Of a DNA stretch of 64,000 nt, positions 1 to 9,496 are shown piece after piece. The stretch is taken from NCBI GenBank assembly GCA_965246745.1, contig OZ251980.1:744001-808000 (forward strand), read 5' to 3'. The stretch's first letter is position 1, and each line of letters opens with the position of its first letter. The translations under genes were made by a program, and so were the position numbers. The notes under the pieces were generated by a model. That model saw only the letters and a program-made list of their open reading frames with translations. It did no database searches and was not told the origin of the DNA. Source of the stretch: JANXMY01 sp965246745. GTDB taxonomy: Bacteria > Armatimonadota > Armatimonadia > Armatimonadales > Capsulimonadaceae.

Positions 1-3000
1 AGCTCCTCGGCGGCTCGCTGCCAGTCAGTCTTTTTCCCCCGGACCGCCTGCCGCGCTTTCTCGCCCAGCGTCGCCCAGGCGTCTTTCGGCGACGCGTTTT
101 TCAGCGCCGAAAAGTGCGCGGCCAGCCGCTGGAGGCGCGGCTTGTCAATCAAGTTCTGCTGGTACGCCACCGGGGCGTAAGAATCGAACAAGGCCAGCAG
201 GCCGGGCGGCTCACCGGCGGCGTGAAGCTGCCGGGCCATCTCCGCCGCCACCACCCCGCCGAGCGAGTAGCCCCCCAGATGGTACGGGCCGTGCGGCTGA
301 AACCGCCGAATGTCCTCCAGGTACCGCGCCGCCATGTCTTCCAGCGACCCCAGCGGCAGTTCGTCCGTGTCGGCCCCGACCGCCTGCAAGCCGTACACCG
401 GCTGATCGGGCGGCAGGCGGTTTGCCAGCGCCTGGTAAAATAAAACCAAGCCGTGGTCGGGATGAACGCAAAACAGCGGCGGCCGGCCGCCCCCCGCTCG
501 CAGCGGCACCAGCGTGGACCGCTCGGCGGCGGCCGCCGCCGCTTCGGGCTGCGTCCGGCGCTCAATCGCTTCCGCCAGCGCCTTCAGCGTCGGCGCTCCA
601 AACAGCGTCGGCAGCGGCAGGCAGACGCCGAACTCCTGCTCAATCCGCCCGTACAAGCGCAGCGCCAGCAGCGAGTACCCGCCGCTCTCAAAGAAGTTGT
701 CGCTTTTGGCCGCCGAAGGCAGGCCCAGCAGGTCCCGCCAAAGCGCCGCCAGCCGGGTTTCAGTCTCGGTCAGCGCTTCCGCCGGACGGGCCGCCGCCCC
801 GGCGCTCGGCGCAGGCGCGGCTTGCCCGTACACGGCATGCAGGCGGTTTCTCAGCGGCGCGAGGTCGGTCTCCGGCTGCGCCGTGACCGTTTCCAGCAGC
901 GTTTCCAGCTCCGCCAGCCACCGCTCCGCCGTCGCCGCGTCCAGCAAATCCGCGCTGTAATCGCATTCCAGCGTCAGCCCGCCCGCGTGTTCAATCACGT
1001 TCAAGCCGAGATCAAACTGGAAAAAGCGGCGCGGCGGGTGCGACACCGACGCCTCGCACGGGCCGAACCGCAGCGCCGGGAACTTGTCAATGTTGAATGT
1101 GGCCCGGATCGGCACGGGCCGGTCCAGCCCGGCCAGCAGGGCGTCCAAGCTGTAGTTCTGGCGCTCCATCGCCAGCAGCAGCGCCGCGCGGGTCGCGCCG
1201 AGATACTCGCTGAAGCGCATCTCCGGGTCCGCCGGCACCCGCAGCGGCAGCAGGGTCGTGCAGTGCCCGATCAGATCGAGGTCCCCGGCAGACGCCTGCC
1301 CCGCCGCCGGCACCCAGACCACTGTGTCCCGCGTGCCGGTCAGCCCGTGAAGCAGCGCGGTGTACGCCGACAGCAGCAGCGCGGACAAAGTCGCGCCGGC
1401 GCTGCGGCCGAGCGCGGTCACGCGCTCGGTCAGCGCGGCAGGAAGCCGGCGCACCGCGCGGGCGCCGGCGTAGGAGCCGACCGCTTCCCGCGCCCGGTCC
1501 GCCGGCAGCCGCAGCGGCGCGGGCGGCGGGGACAGCACGCCGGCCCAGTACGCCTGGTGCGCCGGCTCGGCGCGGTGCGCCGCCGCGTAGTCCCGAAACG
1601 CCGGGGCCGGGCCGGGCGTCCAGGCCAGGCCGGCAGCCAGGGCCGCATAGGCCGCCGCCAGGTCGGACAGCAGCACGCCGAACGACCAGCCGTCGCAGAC
1701 CAGGTGATGCGCCGTGACAATCAGCTTGTGCGTTTCCGCGCGTGTTTTGAGCAGCCGAAAGCGCACCAGCGGCGCGGCGGACAGCTCAAACGGCACGGAC
1801 ACTTCCGCCGCCGTCTGCGCGGCTTCTTCGGCGTCCCGCTCGGCAGGCGTCAGCCCCGACAGGTCGCTGAGGGGCACGGAAACCAAGACCTGCGCCGAAG
1901 TCGCCTGGATTTCCCCGCCCGGCAGCAGCGCGGTTCGCAGGGCCGGATGGCGCTCCACCACGGCGCACACCGCACCCGTCAGCGCGGCGGGGTCGAGCGG
2001 ACCCGTCAGGGTCACAACCACGGATTCGTTGAACGCGCACGAGGCCGCCGCGCCCATTTGGGTGGTCAGCCACACGCCGCGCTGCCCTTCCGTCAGCGGA
2101 AACGTTTTCAGCGGAAACGTTTCGGGGGCGGGCGGCCCCGGCAGAAACCCGCCCGCCTGCATGTCGGCGACGCTGCGGCGGAACGCTTCCGCCAGGGCAT
2201 CCAAGTCGTCGTCGGTGTGCGCCGTGGACAAAAAGCACGGACGGCCTTCCCACAGGTGAATGCCGTGCAAGCGCAGATAAAAGAACAGCAGACTCGCCCA
2301 CTGAAAGTCCGGGGCGAACTGAAAATAAAACAGCGAACCGAAATGCACCAGCGTTACGGGAGCAGCCTGCTTGTCCAAATCGGCATTGACCCGCCTGGCA
2401 AATGCCGCCGTCCGCGCGTTCAAATCTGCTTGCAGCTTCGGTCCGGCGTCCGCCAAGTGCGCCAGGGTCGCCCCGGCGGCGGCCAGCGCCAGCGGGTGCC
2501 GGACAAACGTGCCGGCAAAAAACGTCACCCCCGCTTCGGGCCGGCTTTCGTCGCCGAACCGCCACTGCCCCCCGTCAAACGCATCCAGGTACTCGGCTTT
2601 TCCCGCCACAATCCCCATCGGCAGGCCGCCGCCGACAATTTTGCCGTAAGTGACCAGGTCGGCTTGAACCCCGAAATGCGCCTGTGCGCCGCCCGGCCCG
2701 ATCCGAAAGCCGGTGATCACTTCATCGAAAATCAGCGCCGCGCCGCTTTCCTCGGTAAGTCGCCGCACTTCGCGCAGAAACTCGGCGGGCTGAAGGTCCG
2801 GGCGGCGGCTTTGCACCGGCTCCACCAGCACGGCGGCCAGGGTCGGGGCCAGCGCCCGCAGCGCGGCCAGCGTTTCCGGCGTGCCGTATTCCAAAATCAC
2901 GACTTCTTCGGTCATGCAGTCCGGGATGCCCGGCGCAATCGGCACCGCCCGGCGCGACTCGCCCGCGCCGACCGAGCGGGCCAAAACTTCGTCAAACGTG

Positions 3001-6000
3001 CCGTGGTAATCGCCGGCGAAATACGCAATCTTGGTGCGGCCGGTGACGGTCCGGGCGGCCCGCATCGCCGCCATGACAGCCTCCGAGCCGGTGCAGCAGA
3101 ACGTCACCCGCTCGGCTCCGGTCATGGCGCAGATTTTCTGCGCGACTTCGCCTGCCAGCTTGGACTGCGGCCCGATTTCCATGCCGAGCGCAAGCTGCCC
3201 GGCGATGGCGTCGGCAAGAAACGCCGGGGCGTGACCGAACAAGTTGGTGCCGAAGCCCATGGTCACATCCACATAGCGGTTGCCGTCGGTGTCCCAAAGG
3301 TGCGCCCCGGCGGCACGCTCGGCGACAATGGGATAAACAATCTCTTTCCAGTAATCTTTAAACCCGGCCACCGCGCGGGGATCGGCCAGGTGGGGCCGGT
3401 GAAGCTGAGTCAGCCGCTTCGATTCCGGCGTTTTCGCTGCATATGCATCAATCAGCCGGGTCAGCGCCGCCCCCTGCGCCGGTGTCAGCCCGGTTTTAGG
3501 AGCCGCGTCAATGGGCTTAAACGGCCCAAACGCCGCCGGCGGGGCCGGAACAATCGGGGCCGGGAGCGGCGCGGCAGGCGCGGAAAGAAGCGCAGAAGAC
3601 GGCGGCGGCTCGCCGCGCAGCAGGGCAAGCTGCTCGGCCATGATTTGAAGCTGACGCTCGACAATCGCTTCCAGGCCCCCCGGCGCGGCGGAGCCGGAAG
3701 CGGCGGCAACCGGGGCGGCGACGGCGGGAAGGGAAAGAGGCGGGGCAGGCACGAGCGGCGGGTCGGGCGGCAGCATCCGGTCCAGCAGCGCCGCCAGCGC
3801 GTCCGGGGTCGCTGCGTCTTCCAGCAGCGTGCGGAACGTGATTTTCACGCCGAATTTGCGCCCGACCGCCGCCGCCGCCTGGGTCAAAAACAGTGAATCG
3901 AAGCCGAGGTCCAAAAACGCCGCGTCCGGTGCCAGCGTGTCCGCCGGCAGTCCCGATTGATCGGCCAGCACCCCGATCAGCTCGCGCCGCAGGCGCGGGC
4001 GGCGGTCCGGCGCGGGCAGCGCCGCAGCGGGCAAAACTTCGGCAGGAGCGGCAGGGGTCGACATGGACATAGGTATTTCTAAAGCGCGGCGCGGCGGCTC
4101 GACCCAGTGGCGAGTCCGCTCAAACGGATACGTCGGCAGCGAAACGCGGCGGCCGGCGGCCGCCGAAGAGACCGAAACGCCGGACAGCCACAGCCGGCCC
4201 GCGCAGGCCAAAAACGCGCCGTCCTCGGGCAGCTTGGCCCGCCCGCCGTCCAGCGACGACAAAATCTCGTGCGCCGGGGTCTTCGCCGGATGCTGCCGCG
4301 CAAACGGAGCCAGCGTCACGCCCGGTCCGGCTTCCAGCAGGACCAGATCGGGATCGGCCAGCAGCGTCCCCACTCCTTCGGTGAAGCGCACGGTGCCGCG
4401 CAGGTGATCGGCCCAGTACGCCGGGTCGGCGGCTTCGGCGTCGGTGATCCAGGCGCCCGTCACATTGGACACAAACGGAATTTGCGGGGCCGAGCGCGGC
4501 ACGCCGGCAATCAGCGCAGCGAACGGGGCTAAAATCGGGTCGGTCATGGCGGAGTGAAACGCATGCGACGCCGCTAGGCGGCGGCAGACAATTCCCGCCG
4601 CTGCCAGCCGAGCTTCCAATGCCTCCACCGCGTCCAAAGTTCCCGACACGACCGACAAAGCCGGGCTGTTGTCCGCCGCCAGCGACAAGTCCGGGCCAAG
4701 CCGCGCCGAAACGTCCGCCGCCGCGCCGCGCACGGCCAGCATCGCGCCCGGCGGAAGCGCCTGCATCAGCTTCGCCCGGCCCGCCAGGACCGAAAGCGCG
4801 TCGGGCAGGGTGAAAACGCCCGCCAGGCACGCCGCGACCAGCTCCCCGACACTGTGCCCGAGCATCGCGCTCGGCACAACGCCGCAGGACTGCCAGAGCC
4901 GCGCCAGCGCATAGCCGAACACAAACAGCGCGGGCTGCGCCAGTCCGGTTTGATTCAGCCGCGCCTGCGCGGCGGCGTCTTCCGCCGGCTCCGGGTACAG
5001 CGTTTCGCGCAGGTCCGCGCCGAGCAGCGGGGTCAGCAGGTCCGCGCACTCGTCCACGCACTGCCGGAACACCGGCTCGGCGGCGTACAGCTCGCGGCCC
5101 ATGCCGACACTCTGCGCTCCCTGACCGGGAAACAAAAACGCGACCCGCCGGGCCGCGCTCGGCAGCGTCCCGGTATAGACACGCCCAGGGTCACGCGTTT
5201 CGAGAGCGCGGACGGCTTCTTCGGCTGTCCGGCAGACCACCGTGCGGCGATGGGTAAACTCCCGCCGGCCCGTTTCCAGCGTCCGGGCGGCGTCGGCCGG
5301 CGCAGTTTCCGGGTGCGCGGCGAGGTGCCGGGCCAAATTCACCGTCGCCGCGTCCAGCGCCGTTTCGGTCCGGGCCGAAAGCCTCAATAAATGCCACTCG
5401 CGCGGCGCGGCCTCGGCGGCCACGGGGGGCGCTTCTTCTAAAACCACATGGGCGTTGGTGCCGCCGACCCCGAACGAGCTGACTCCGGCCCGGCGCGGCG
5501 TTTCGCCTTCCGGCCAGTCCCGCAGCGCGGCGCTGACTTGAAACGGACTGTTCGCAAAGTTGATGCGCGGGTTGGGCGCGTCAAAGTGCAGCAGCGGCGG
5601 CAGCAGCTTGTGCTTCAAAGCCAGCGCGGTTTTGATCAATCCCGTGACGCCCGACGCGGCTTCCAGGTGGCCGACATTGGGCTTCACCGAGCCGAGGGTG
5701 CAAAAGCCGACTTTGTCGGTGGTCCGGCGGAACGCCTGCGTCAAGCCCGCCACTTCAATCGGGTCGCCGAGCGGGGTCGCCGTGCCGTGCGCTTCCACAT
5801 AGGAAATCGTGCCGGCGGAAATGCCGGCCATCCGGTGCGCCCGCGAGATCGCCTCGGCCTGCCCGGCGGCGCTCGGGGCGGAGTACGACGCTTTCCCGGA
5901 GCCGTCGTTGGACAATCCGTAGCCGCGCACGACCGCATAGATTTGATCGCCGTCGGCGAGGGCGTCGGCCAGCCGCTTCAAGGCGACCACCCCCACCCCG

Positions 6001-8540
6001 CCGCCGAACACCGTGCCCTGAGCGTCCGCGCTGAACGCCCGGCATTTGCCGTCGGGCGAGACCATGCCGCCTTCCAGGTAACGGTAGCCGCGCGTCTGCG
6101 GAAACGCTGCCGAGACCCCGCCGGCCAGCGCCAGGTCGCACCCGCGCATTTGCAGGCTTTGGCACGCCTGCGCGACCGCCACCAGCGAGGTGGAGCAGCC
6201 GGTTCCGACCGACAAGCTCGGGCCGGTCAAGTTCAGCTTGTAGGAAACGCGGGTCGCGAGAAAATCCTTGTCGTTGCCCGCCAGGGTCGGATACTCGCCG
6301 ACCTGGTACGCCTGCGTCAGCGCGTCAATTTTTTCGCGCGTCCCGCAGAGATTGGCCAGCAGGTAAGTGTTCAGGCTGCTGCCCGCCCACACCCCAATCA
6401 TGCCGCCGAACGTGTCCGGCACGCATCCGGCATCTTCCAGCGCGGCGTGGGCGCATTCCAGAAACAGCCGGTGCTGCGGGTCCAGCACATCGGCTTCTTT
6501 CGGCGGAATGCCGAAAAACGCCGCGTCAAACAAGTCGGCCTCCGGCAAAAAGCCCCGCGCTTTGACGTAGTCGGGGTCCGCCAGCGTTTCGGCGGAAATG
6601 CCGGCGCTCCGCAAGTCAGCGTCGGAGAAATGCGTGATCGAGTCCACGCCGTTTTTCACGTTTTCCCAAAACTCGGCGGCATCCGCCGCGCCGGGGAACC
6701 GGCCGGCCAGGCCGACAATCGCGACCGCGTCGTGGTCCCCCGCCGCGCCGCGCTCCGGCGCAAAAAGCGGCTGCGGGCGCGGCGCGGCGTCTTCCGCCAG
6801 GGCGCGAGCCAGCGCCCGCACGGTCGGGTACTGAAACAGCAGAGTGATGTCGGGCGCATGGCCGTCAAGCGCTTGGGGCAGCCGCGCATGCACTTGGGCC
6901 ATCTGCAAAGACCGCCCGCCGAGGTCGAAGAAATTGTCGTCGGCCCCCACCGGCGCAAGGCCGAGAACGGACTGCCAAAGGTCTGCAATCCGCCGCTCGG
7001 GTCCCGGCGACGGCTCCGCATAGGCCGCGCCGAGCGCCGGACGCTCGGCGGACGGCGGCGGCAGGGCGGCAAAATCTACCTTGCCGCTTGGGGTCAGCGG
7101 CAGGCTGTCCAGGCGCTCAAAGCGGGACGGTGTCAGGGCTTCCGGCAGACGTGCCCCCAAAAACTCCCGCAGGGCGTCAGCGGAAATCGGCGCGGCTGAA
7201 ACAAAATACGCGCAAAGCCGCGTGTCGCCGGGAGCGAACTCGAACGCCCGCACGGCGGCCTGCGTGATGCCGCCGAAGGCCAGCAGCGCGGCTTCGGCTT
7301 CGGCCGGCTCCACCCGAAAGCCGCGTATCTTGACCTGCCCGTCGGCTCGCCCGAGATACTCCCATTCGCCGTCGGGGTCCAAGCGGGCCAGGTCGCCGGT
7401 TTTGTACCAGCGCGTTCCCGGCGCGGTGCCGGGCAGGCTTGTGAAGCGCTTGGCGGTCCGCTCGGGGCTGTTCCAGTAGCCGTCGGCAAGCTGAACGCCG
7501 CCGAGAAACAGCTCGCCGCCGCGCTCCAGGGCAGTCATGCCGGGCACGGGCCGGCCAATCGGCGGCAGGGCGGGCCAGCTTTCCGGCGGCCCTGCCAGCG
7601 TGTACGCGGTCGCGACATGGGTTTCCGACGGTCCGTAGTGGTTGCGGAGGGCGCAGCCGGGCAGCCGGGCAAACAGCGCCCGGATCGCCGGGGTGATTTT
7701 GAGCTGCTCGCCTGCCGTGATCACTTCCCGCAGACCCCGCAGCGTGTCCGGCCGGGCGTGCGCGGCTTCGGCGAGAAGCTGCAACGCGACAAACGGCAGA
7801 AAAAGGCGCTCGATTTTTTGGGCGTCCAGAAAGCCGGTCAGGCCGGCGGGGTCGGCGCGGAGTGCTTCCGGCACCAGCGCCAGCGTGCCGCCGAAGCAGA
7901 GCGTCGAAAAGATTTCCTGGGCGGAAACGTCAAAGCTGAGTGCGGCGAACTGAGCGGTGCGGACATCGGGCCGGGGGCTTGCTTCGGCCTGCCAGCCGAC
8001 CAGGTTGGCAATCGCCCGGCGGCCCATCGCGACGCCTTTCGGGGTTCCGGTAGACCCGGACGTGTAGATCACATAAAACGGGCCGTCTTCGTCGTCCGAT
8101 AAGCCGCCTTCAGGGGCCAAGACGCCGTTCTCGTCCGGCGCATCCACGCACAGCGTCTCGACCCCGGCGGGCGTTTGTCCGGCCAGCGATGTTTGGGTCA
8201 GCGCCAAGCGCACCCCGGCATCGGCGCACATCCAGTCCCGGCGGCTTTGCGGGTACGCCGGATCAAGCGGCAGGTAGCCCGCGCCGGCTTTCAGCACGGC
8301 CAGCAGGGCGGCGGGCAGGGGCAAAGACCGCTCCAAGCAGACGGCGACCAGGCCGCCCGGCGTGACCCCGCGCGACCGCAGCCGGCCCGCCAACGCATCG
8401 GACTGCGCGGCGACTTCGGCGTAGGAGAGCGAAGCGCCGCCGGAAACCACGGCGACAGCCCCAGGGGTCCGGGCCGCCTGCGTGCCAAACAAGCTCAAAA
8501 CAGGTAAAATTCTCGGGGGCATCAATTCTTTCTCGTGCAT
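1..8540 (-). CDS. Hybrid NRPS-PKS megasynthase, A-PCP-KS-AT-ACP-AMT-C-PCP-TE (3' end outside window)
   Basis: One uninterrupted minus-strand frame of about 2,846 codons reaches the left edge. Read in order: an adenylation domain (TSGSTGTPKG near 157-168, YGPSETH near 300, TGD near 381, A10 Lys487); PCP (GGRS, Ser544); ketosynthase (TGCSTS, Cys782; EAHGTAT near 916; NVGH); acyltransferase (GHSVG, Ser1230; HAFH near 1325, a malonyl-type motif); ACP (GFDS, Ser1549); a Pro/Ala-rich linker; a PLP aminotransferase of the glutamate-semialdehyde type (TYGKIVGGG, Lys1967); condensation domain (HHLVCDG near 2278); PCP (GGYS, Ser2623); thioesterase (GYSLGG, Ser2759). My hand reading of the A-domain pocket resembles DVQ-x-IAHVA-K, the proline code. 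The expected chain is an aminoacyl starter, one malonyl extension, transamination to a beta-amine, one amide bond and TE release. No A domain precedes the last PCP. The first in-frame ATG after a stop is at 8540; an ATG at 8522 with GAGAAAG upstream is the alternative start. Confidence 0.95.
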   Translation of the reverse strand, partial: MHEKELMPPRILPVLSLFGTQAARTPGAVAVVSGGASLSYAEVAAQSDALAGRLRSRGVTPGGLVAVCLERSLPLPAALLAVLKAGAGYLPLDPAYPQSRRDWMCADAGVRLALTQTSLAGQTPAGVETLCVDAPDENGVLAPEGGLSDDEDGPFYVIYTSGSTGTPKGVAMGRRAIANLVGWQAEASPRPDVRTAQFAALSFDVSAQEIFSTLCFGGTLALVPEALRADPAGLTGFLDAQKIERLFLPFVALQLLAEAAHARPDTLRGLREVITAGEQLKITPAIRALFARLPGCALRNHYGPSETHVATAYTLAGPPESWPALPPIGRPVPGMTALERGGELFLGGVQLADGYWNSPERTAKRFTSLPGTAPGTRWYKTGDLARLDPDGEWEYLGRADGQVKIRGFRVEPAEAEAALLAFGGITQAAVRAFEFAPGDTRLCAYFVSAAPISADALREFLGARLPEALTPSRFERLDSLPLTPSGKVDFAALPPPSAERPALGAAYAEPSPGPERRIADLWQSVLGLAPVGADDNFFDLGGRSLQMAQVHARLPQALDGHAPDITLLFQYPTVRALARALAEDAAPRPQPLFAPERGAAGDHDAVAIVGLAGRFPGAADAAEFWENVKNGVDSITHFSDADLRSAGISAETLADPDYVKARGFLPEADLFDAAFFGIPPKEADVLDPQHRLFLECAHAALEDAGCVPDTFGGMIGVWAGSSLNTYLLANLCGTREKIDALTQAYQVGEYPTLAGNDKDFLATRVSYKLNLTGPSLSVGTGCSTSLVAVAQACQSLQMRGCDLALAGGVSAAFPQTRGYRYLEGGMVSPDGKCRAFSADAQGTVFGGGVGVVALKRLADALADGDQIYAVVRGYGLSNDGSGKASYSAPSAAGQAEAISRAHRMAGISAGTISYVEAHGTATPLGDPIEVAGLTQAFRRTTDKVGFCTLGSVKPNVGHLEAASGVTGLIKTALALKHKLLPPLLHFDAPNPRINFANSPFQVSAALRDWPEGETPRRAGVSSFGVGGTNAHVVLEEAPPVAAEAAPREWHLLRLSARTETALDAATVNLARHLAAHPETAPADAARTLETGRREFTHRRTVVCRTAEEAVRALETRDPGRVYTGTLPSAARRVAFLFPGQGAQSVGMGRELYAAEPVFRQCVDECADLLTPLLGADLRETLYPEPAEDAAAQARLNQTGLAQPALFVFGYALARLWQSCGVVPSAMLGHSVGELVAACLAGVFTLPDALSVLAGRAKLMQALPPGAMLAVRGAAADVSARLGPDLSLAADNSPALSVVSGTLDAVEALEARLAAAGIVCRRLAASHAFHSAMTDPILAPFAALIAGVPRSAPQIPFVSNVTGAWITDAEAADPAYWADHLRGTVRFTEGVGTLLADPDLVLLEAGPGVTLAPFARQHPAKTPAHEILSSLDGGRAKLPEDGAFLACAGRLWLSGVSVSSAAAGRRVSLPTYPFERTRHWVEPPRRALEIPMSMSTPAAPAEVLPAAALPAPDRRPRLRRELIGVLADQSGLPADTLAPDAAFLDLGFDSLFLTQAAAAVGRKFGVKITFRTLLEDAATPDALAALLDRMLPPDPPLVPAPPLSLPAVAAPVAAASGSAAPGGLEAIVERQLQIMAEQLALLRGEPPPSSALLSAPAAPLPAPIVPAPPAAFGPFKPIDAAPKTGLTPAQGAALTRLIDAYAAKTPESKRLTQLHRPHLADPRAVAGFKDYWKEIVYPIVAERAAGAHLWDTDGNRYVDVTMGFGTNLFGHAPAFLADAIAGQLALGMEIGPQSKLAGEVAQKICAMTGAERVTFCCTGSEAVMAAMRAARTVTGRTKIAYFAGDYHGTFDEVLARSVGAGESRRAVPIAPGIPDCMTEEVVILEYGTPETLAALRALAPTLAAVLVEPVQSRRPDLQPAEFLREVRRLTEESGAALIFDEVITGFRIGPGGAQAHFGVQADLVTYGKIVGGGLPMGIVAGKAEYLDAFDGGQWRFGDESRPEAGVTFFAGTFVRHPLALAAAGATLAHLADAGPKLQADLNARTAAFARRVNADLDKQAAPVTLVHFGSLFYFQFAPDFQWASLLFFYLRLHGIHLWEGRPCFLSTAHTDDDLDALAEAFRRSVADMQAGGFLPGPPAPETFPLKTFPLTEGQRGVWLTTQMGAAASCAFNESVVVTLTGPLDPAALTGAVCAVVERHPALRTALLPGGEIQATSAQVLVSVPLSDLSGLTPAERDAEEAAQTAAEVSVPFELSAAPLVRFRLLKTRAETHKLIVTAHHLVCDGWSFGVLLSDLAAAYAALAAGLAWTPGPAPAFRDYAAAHRAEPAHQAYWAGVLSPPPAPLRLPADRAREAVGSYAGARAVRRLPAALTERVTALGRSAGATLSALLLSAYTALLHGLTGTRDTVVWVPAAGQASAGDLDLIGHCTTLLPLRVPADPEMRFSEYLGATRAALLLAMERQNYSLDALLAGLDRPVPIRATFNIDKFPALRFGPCEASVSHPPRRFFQFDLGLNVIEHAGGLTLECDYSADLLDAATAERWLAELETLLETVTAQPETDLAPLRNRLHAVYGQAAPAPSAGAAARPAEALTETETRLAALWRDLLGLPSAAKSDNFFESGGYSLLALRLYGRIEQEFGVCLPLPTLFGAPTLKALAEAIERRTQPEAAAAAAERSTLVPLRAGGGRPPLFCVHPDHGLVLFYQALANRLPPDQPVYGLQAVGADTDELPLGSLEDMAARYLEDIRRFQPHGPYHLGGYSLGGVVAAEMARQLHAAGEPPGLLALFDSYAPVAYQQNLIDKPRLQRLAAHFSALKNASPKDAWATLGEKARQAVRGKKTDWQRAAEE

Positions 8541-8693
8541 AAATCATGCCAAGAAGGCATTCTCTTTCGGAGCGCCGAGACTTGCGCCCGCCCTAAGTGT
8601 GTTATCGGCGTTCGGACCCGGCAAGTTGAGAGGCCGCGCGGCCCGGCAGATACGGGGTTTTTACGGGGACAGGCGCTATTCGCCGGGTTTAAG
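8541..8693. other. Intergenic gap upstream of the megasynthase
   Basis: I see no convincing promoter here. The stretch holds a GC-rich inverted repeat (GGCCGCGCGGCC, about 8630-8644) and a 16-bp direct duplication (GCTATTCGCCGGGTTT at 8674-8689 and 8693-8708), whose second copy covers the stop codon of the neighbouring permease gene. Confidence 0.5.
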
Positions 8694-9496
8694 CTATTCG
8701 CCGGGTTTTGCGGGAGCAATGCGGCGCTCCGCGAGCTGATGCCGGGCCGTGAAAAGCTGCCGGTAGGCCAGCAGGACGCTCAGCATGCAGCCCAGCGCCG
8801 CCGCCGCCGCCAGCATGAACATGACGACGATTTGATATTTGACCGCTTCCAGCGGGTCGCTGCCGGCGAGAATCTGCCCGGTCATCATGCCCGGCAGGGA
8901 CACAATCCCGACCACCAGCATGCTGTTGACCGTCGGCACCATGCCGCGCCGGACCGCGCTTTGCAGCAGCTCCGCCGCCGCTTCCCACGCCGTCGCGCCG
9001 TGCGAAAGCGCGGCTTCAATCTCGGGCCGGCGCTGCACCGCGTCCCCCAGCAGCCCGTCCACCGCCAGCGACACGCTGGTCAGGCTGCTGCCCAGTATCA
9101 TGCCGAGCAGCGGACCAGATACTGCGGGCGATACCACGGGTGAACCCGGATCACAACAGCGGTGACAAAAAACGTCGTCAGCAGCCCGCTGGCCGCCAGC
9201 GACAAAAACGCATCCCGAGTCAGGCGCGGGTAGCGGTACGCCGCCCGTCCGGTCGCCGCCCGGCTTGCCGCCCCGGTCATCAGCAGGGCCAGCCCCAAGA
9301 TCAGCCACACGCTTTGCAGGGCGAAGACATATTTGAGGACATAACCGACCAGCAAAAGCTGCCCCACGGTTCGGGCCGACGCCACGGCAAGCTGCCGCTC
9401 CAGCCGCAGGCGAAACCCGAGGCTGAGAATGCCGCAGAACAACACCAGCAGGGCCGCAATTCCAAGCTGCACAAGACTGATCGGCTCAACAGTCAT
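8694..9496 (-). pseudogene. fetB: FetB/YbbM-type (UPF0014) ABC permease, broken by a single-base frameshift
   Basis: The N-terminal half (start MTVEPISLVQLG at 9496) reads as a membrane protein of the UPF0014 iron/metal-export permease family up to HPWYRPQYLV. The family then continues with PLLGMILGxSL, and exactly that appears here in another frame (PLLGMILGSSLTSVSLAVD), running to a stop at 8694. Adding one G to the G-G pair at 9112-9113 (+ strand) restores one frame of about 267 residues, the normal family length. The ATG overlaps the stop of the upstream ATPase gene (ATGA), so the two are translationally coupled. It may be a true recent mutation or a sequencing indel. The protein would pair with the ATPase at 9493-10167. 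Confidence 0.85.

Noticed and set aside
453..3896. A 1,147-codon plus-strand open frame, and similar long plus-strand frames at 5448-7199 and others
   Set aside because: They are antisense to the NRPS-PKS, extremely Arg/Gln/Pro-rich and carry no recognisable domain; they arise from high-GC codon bias opposite a real gene.
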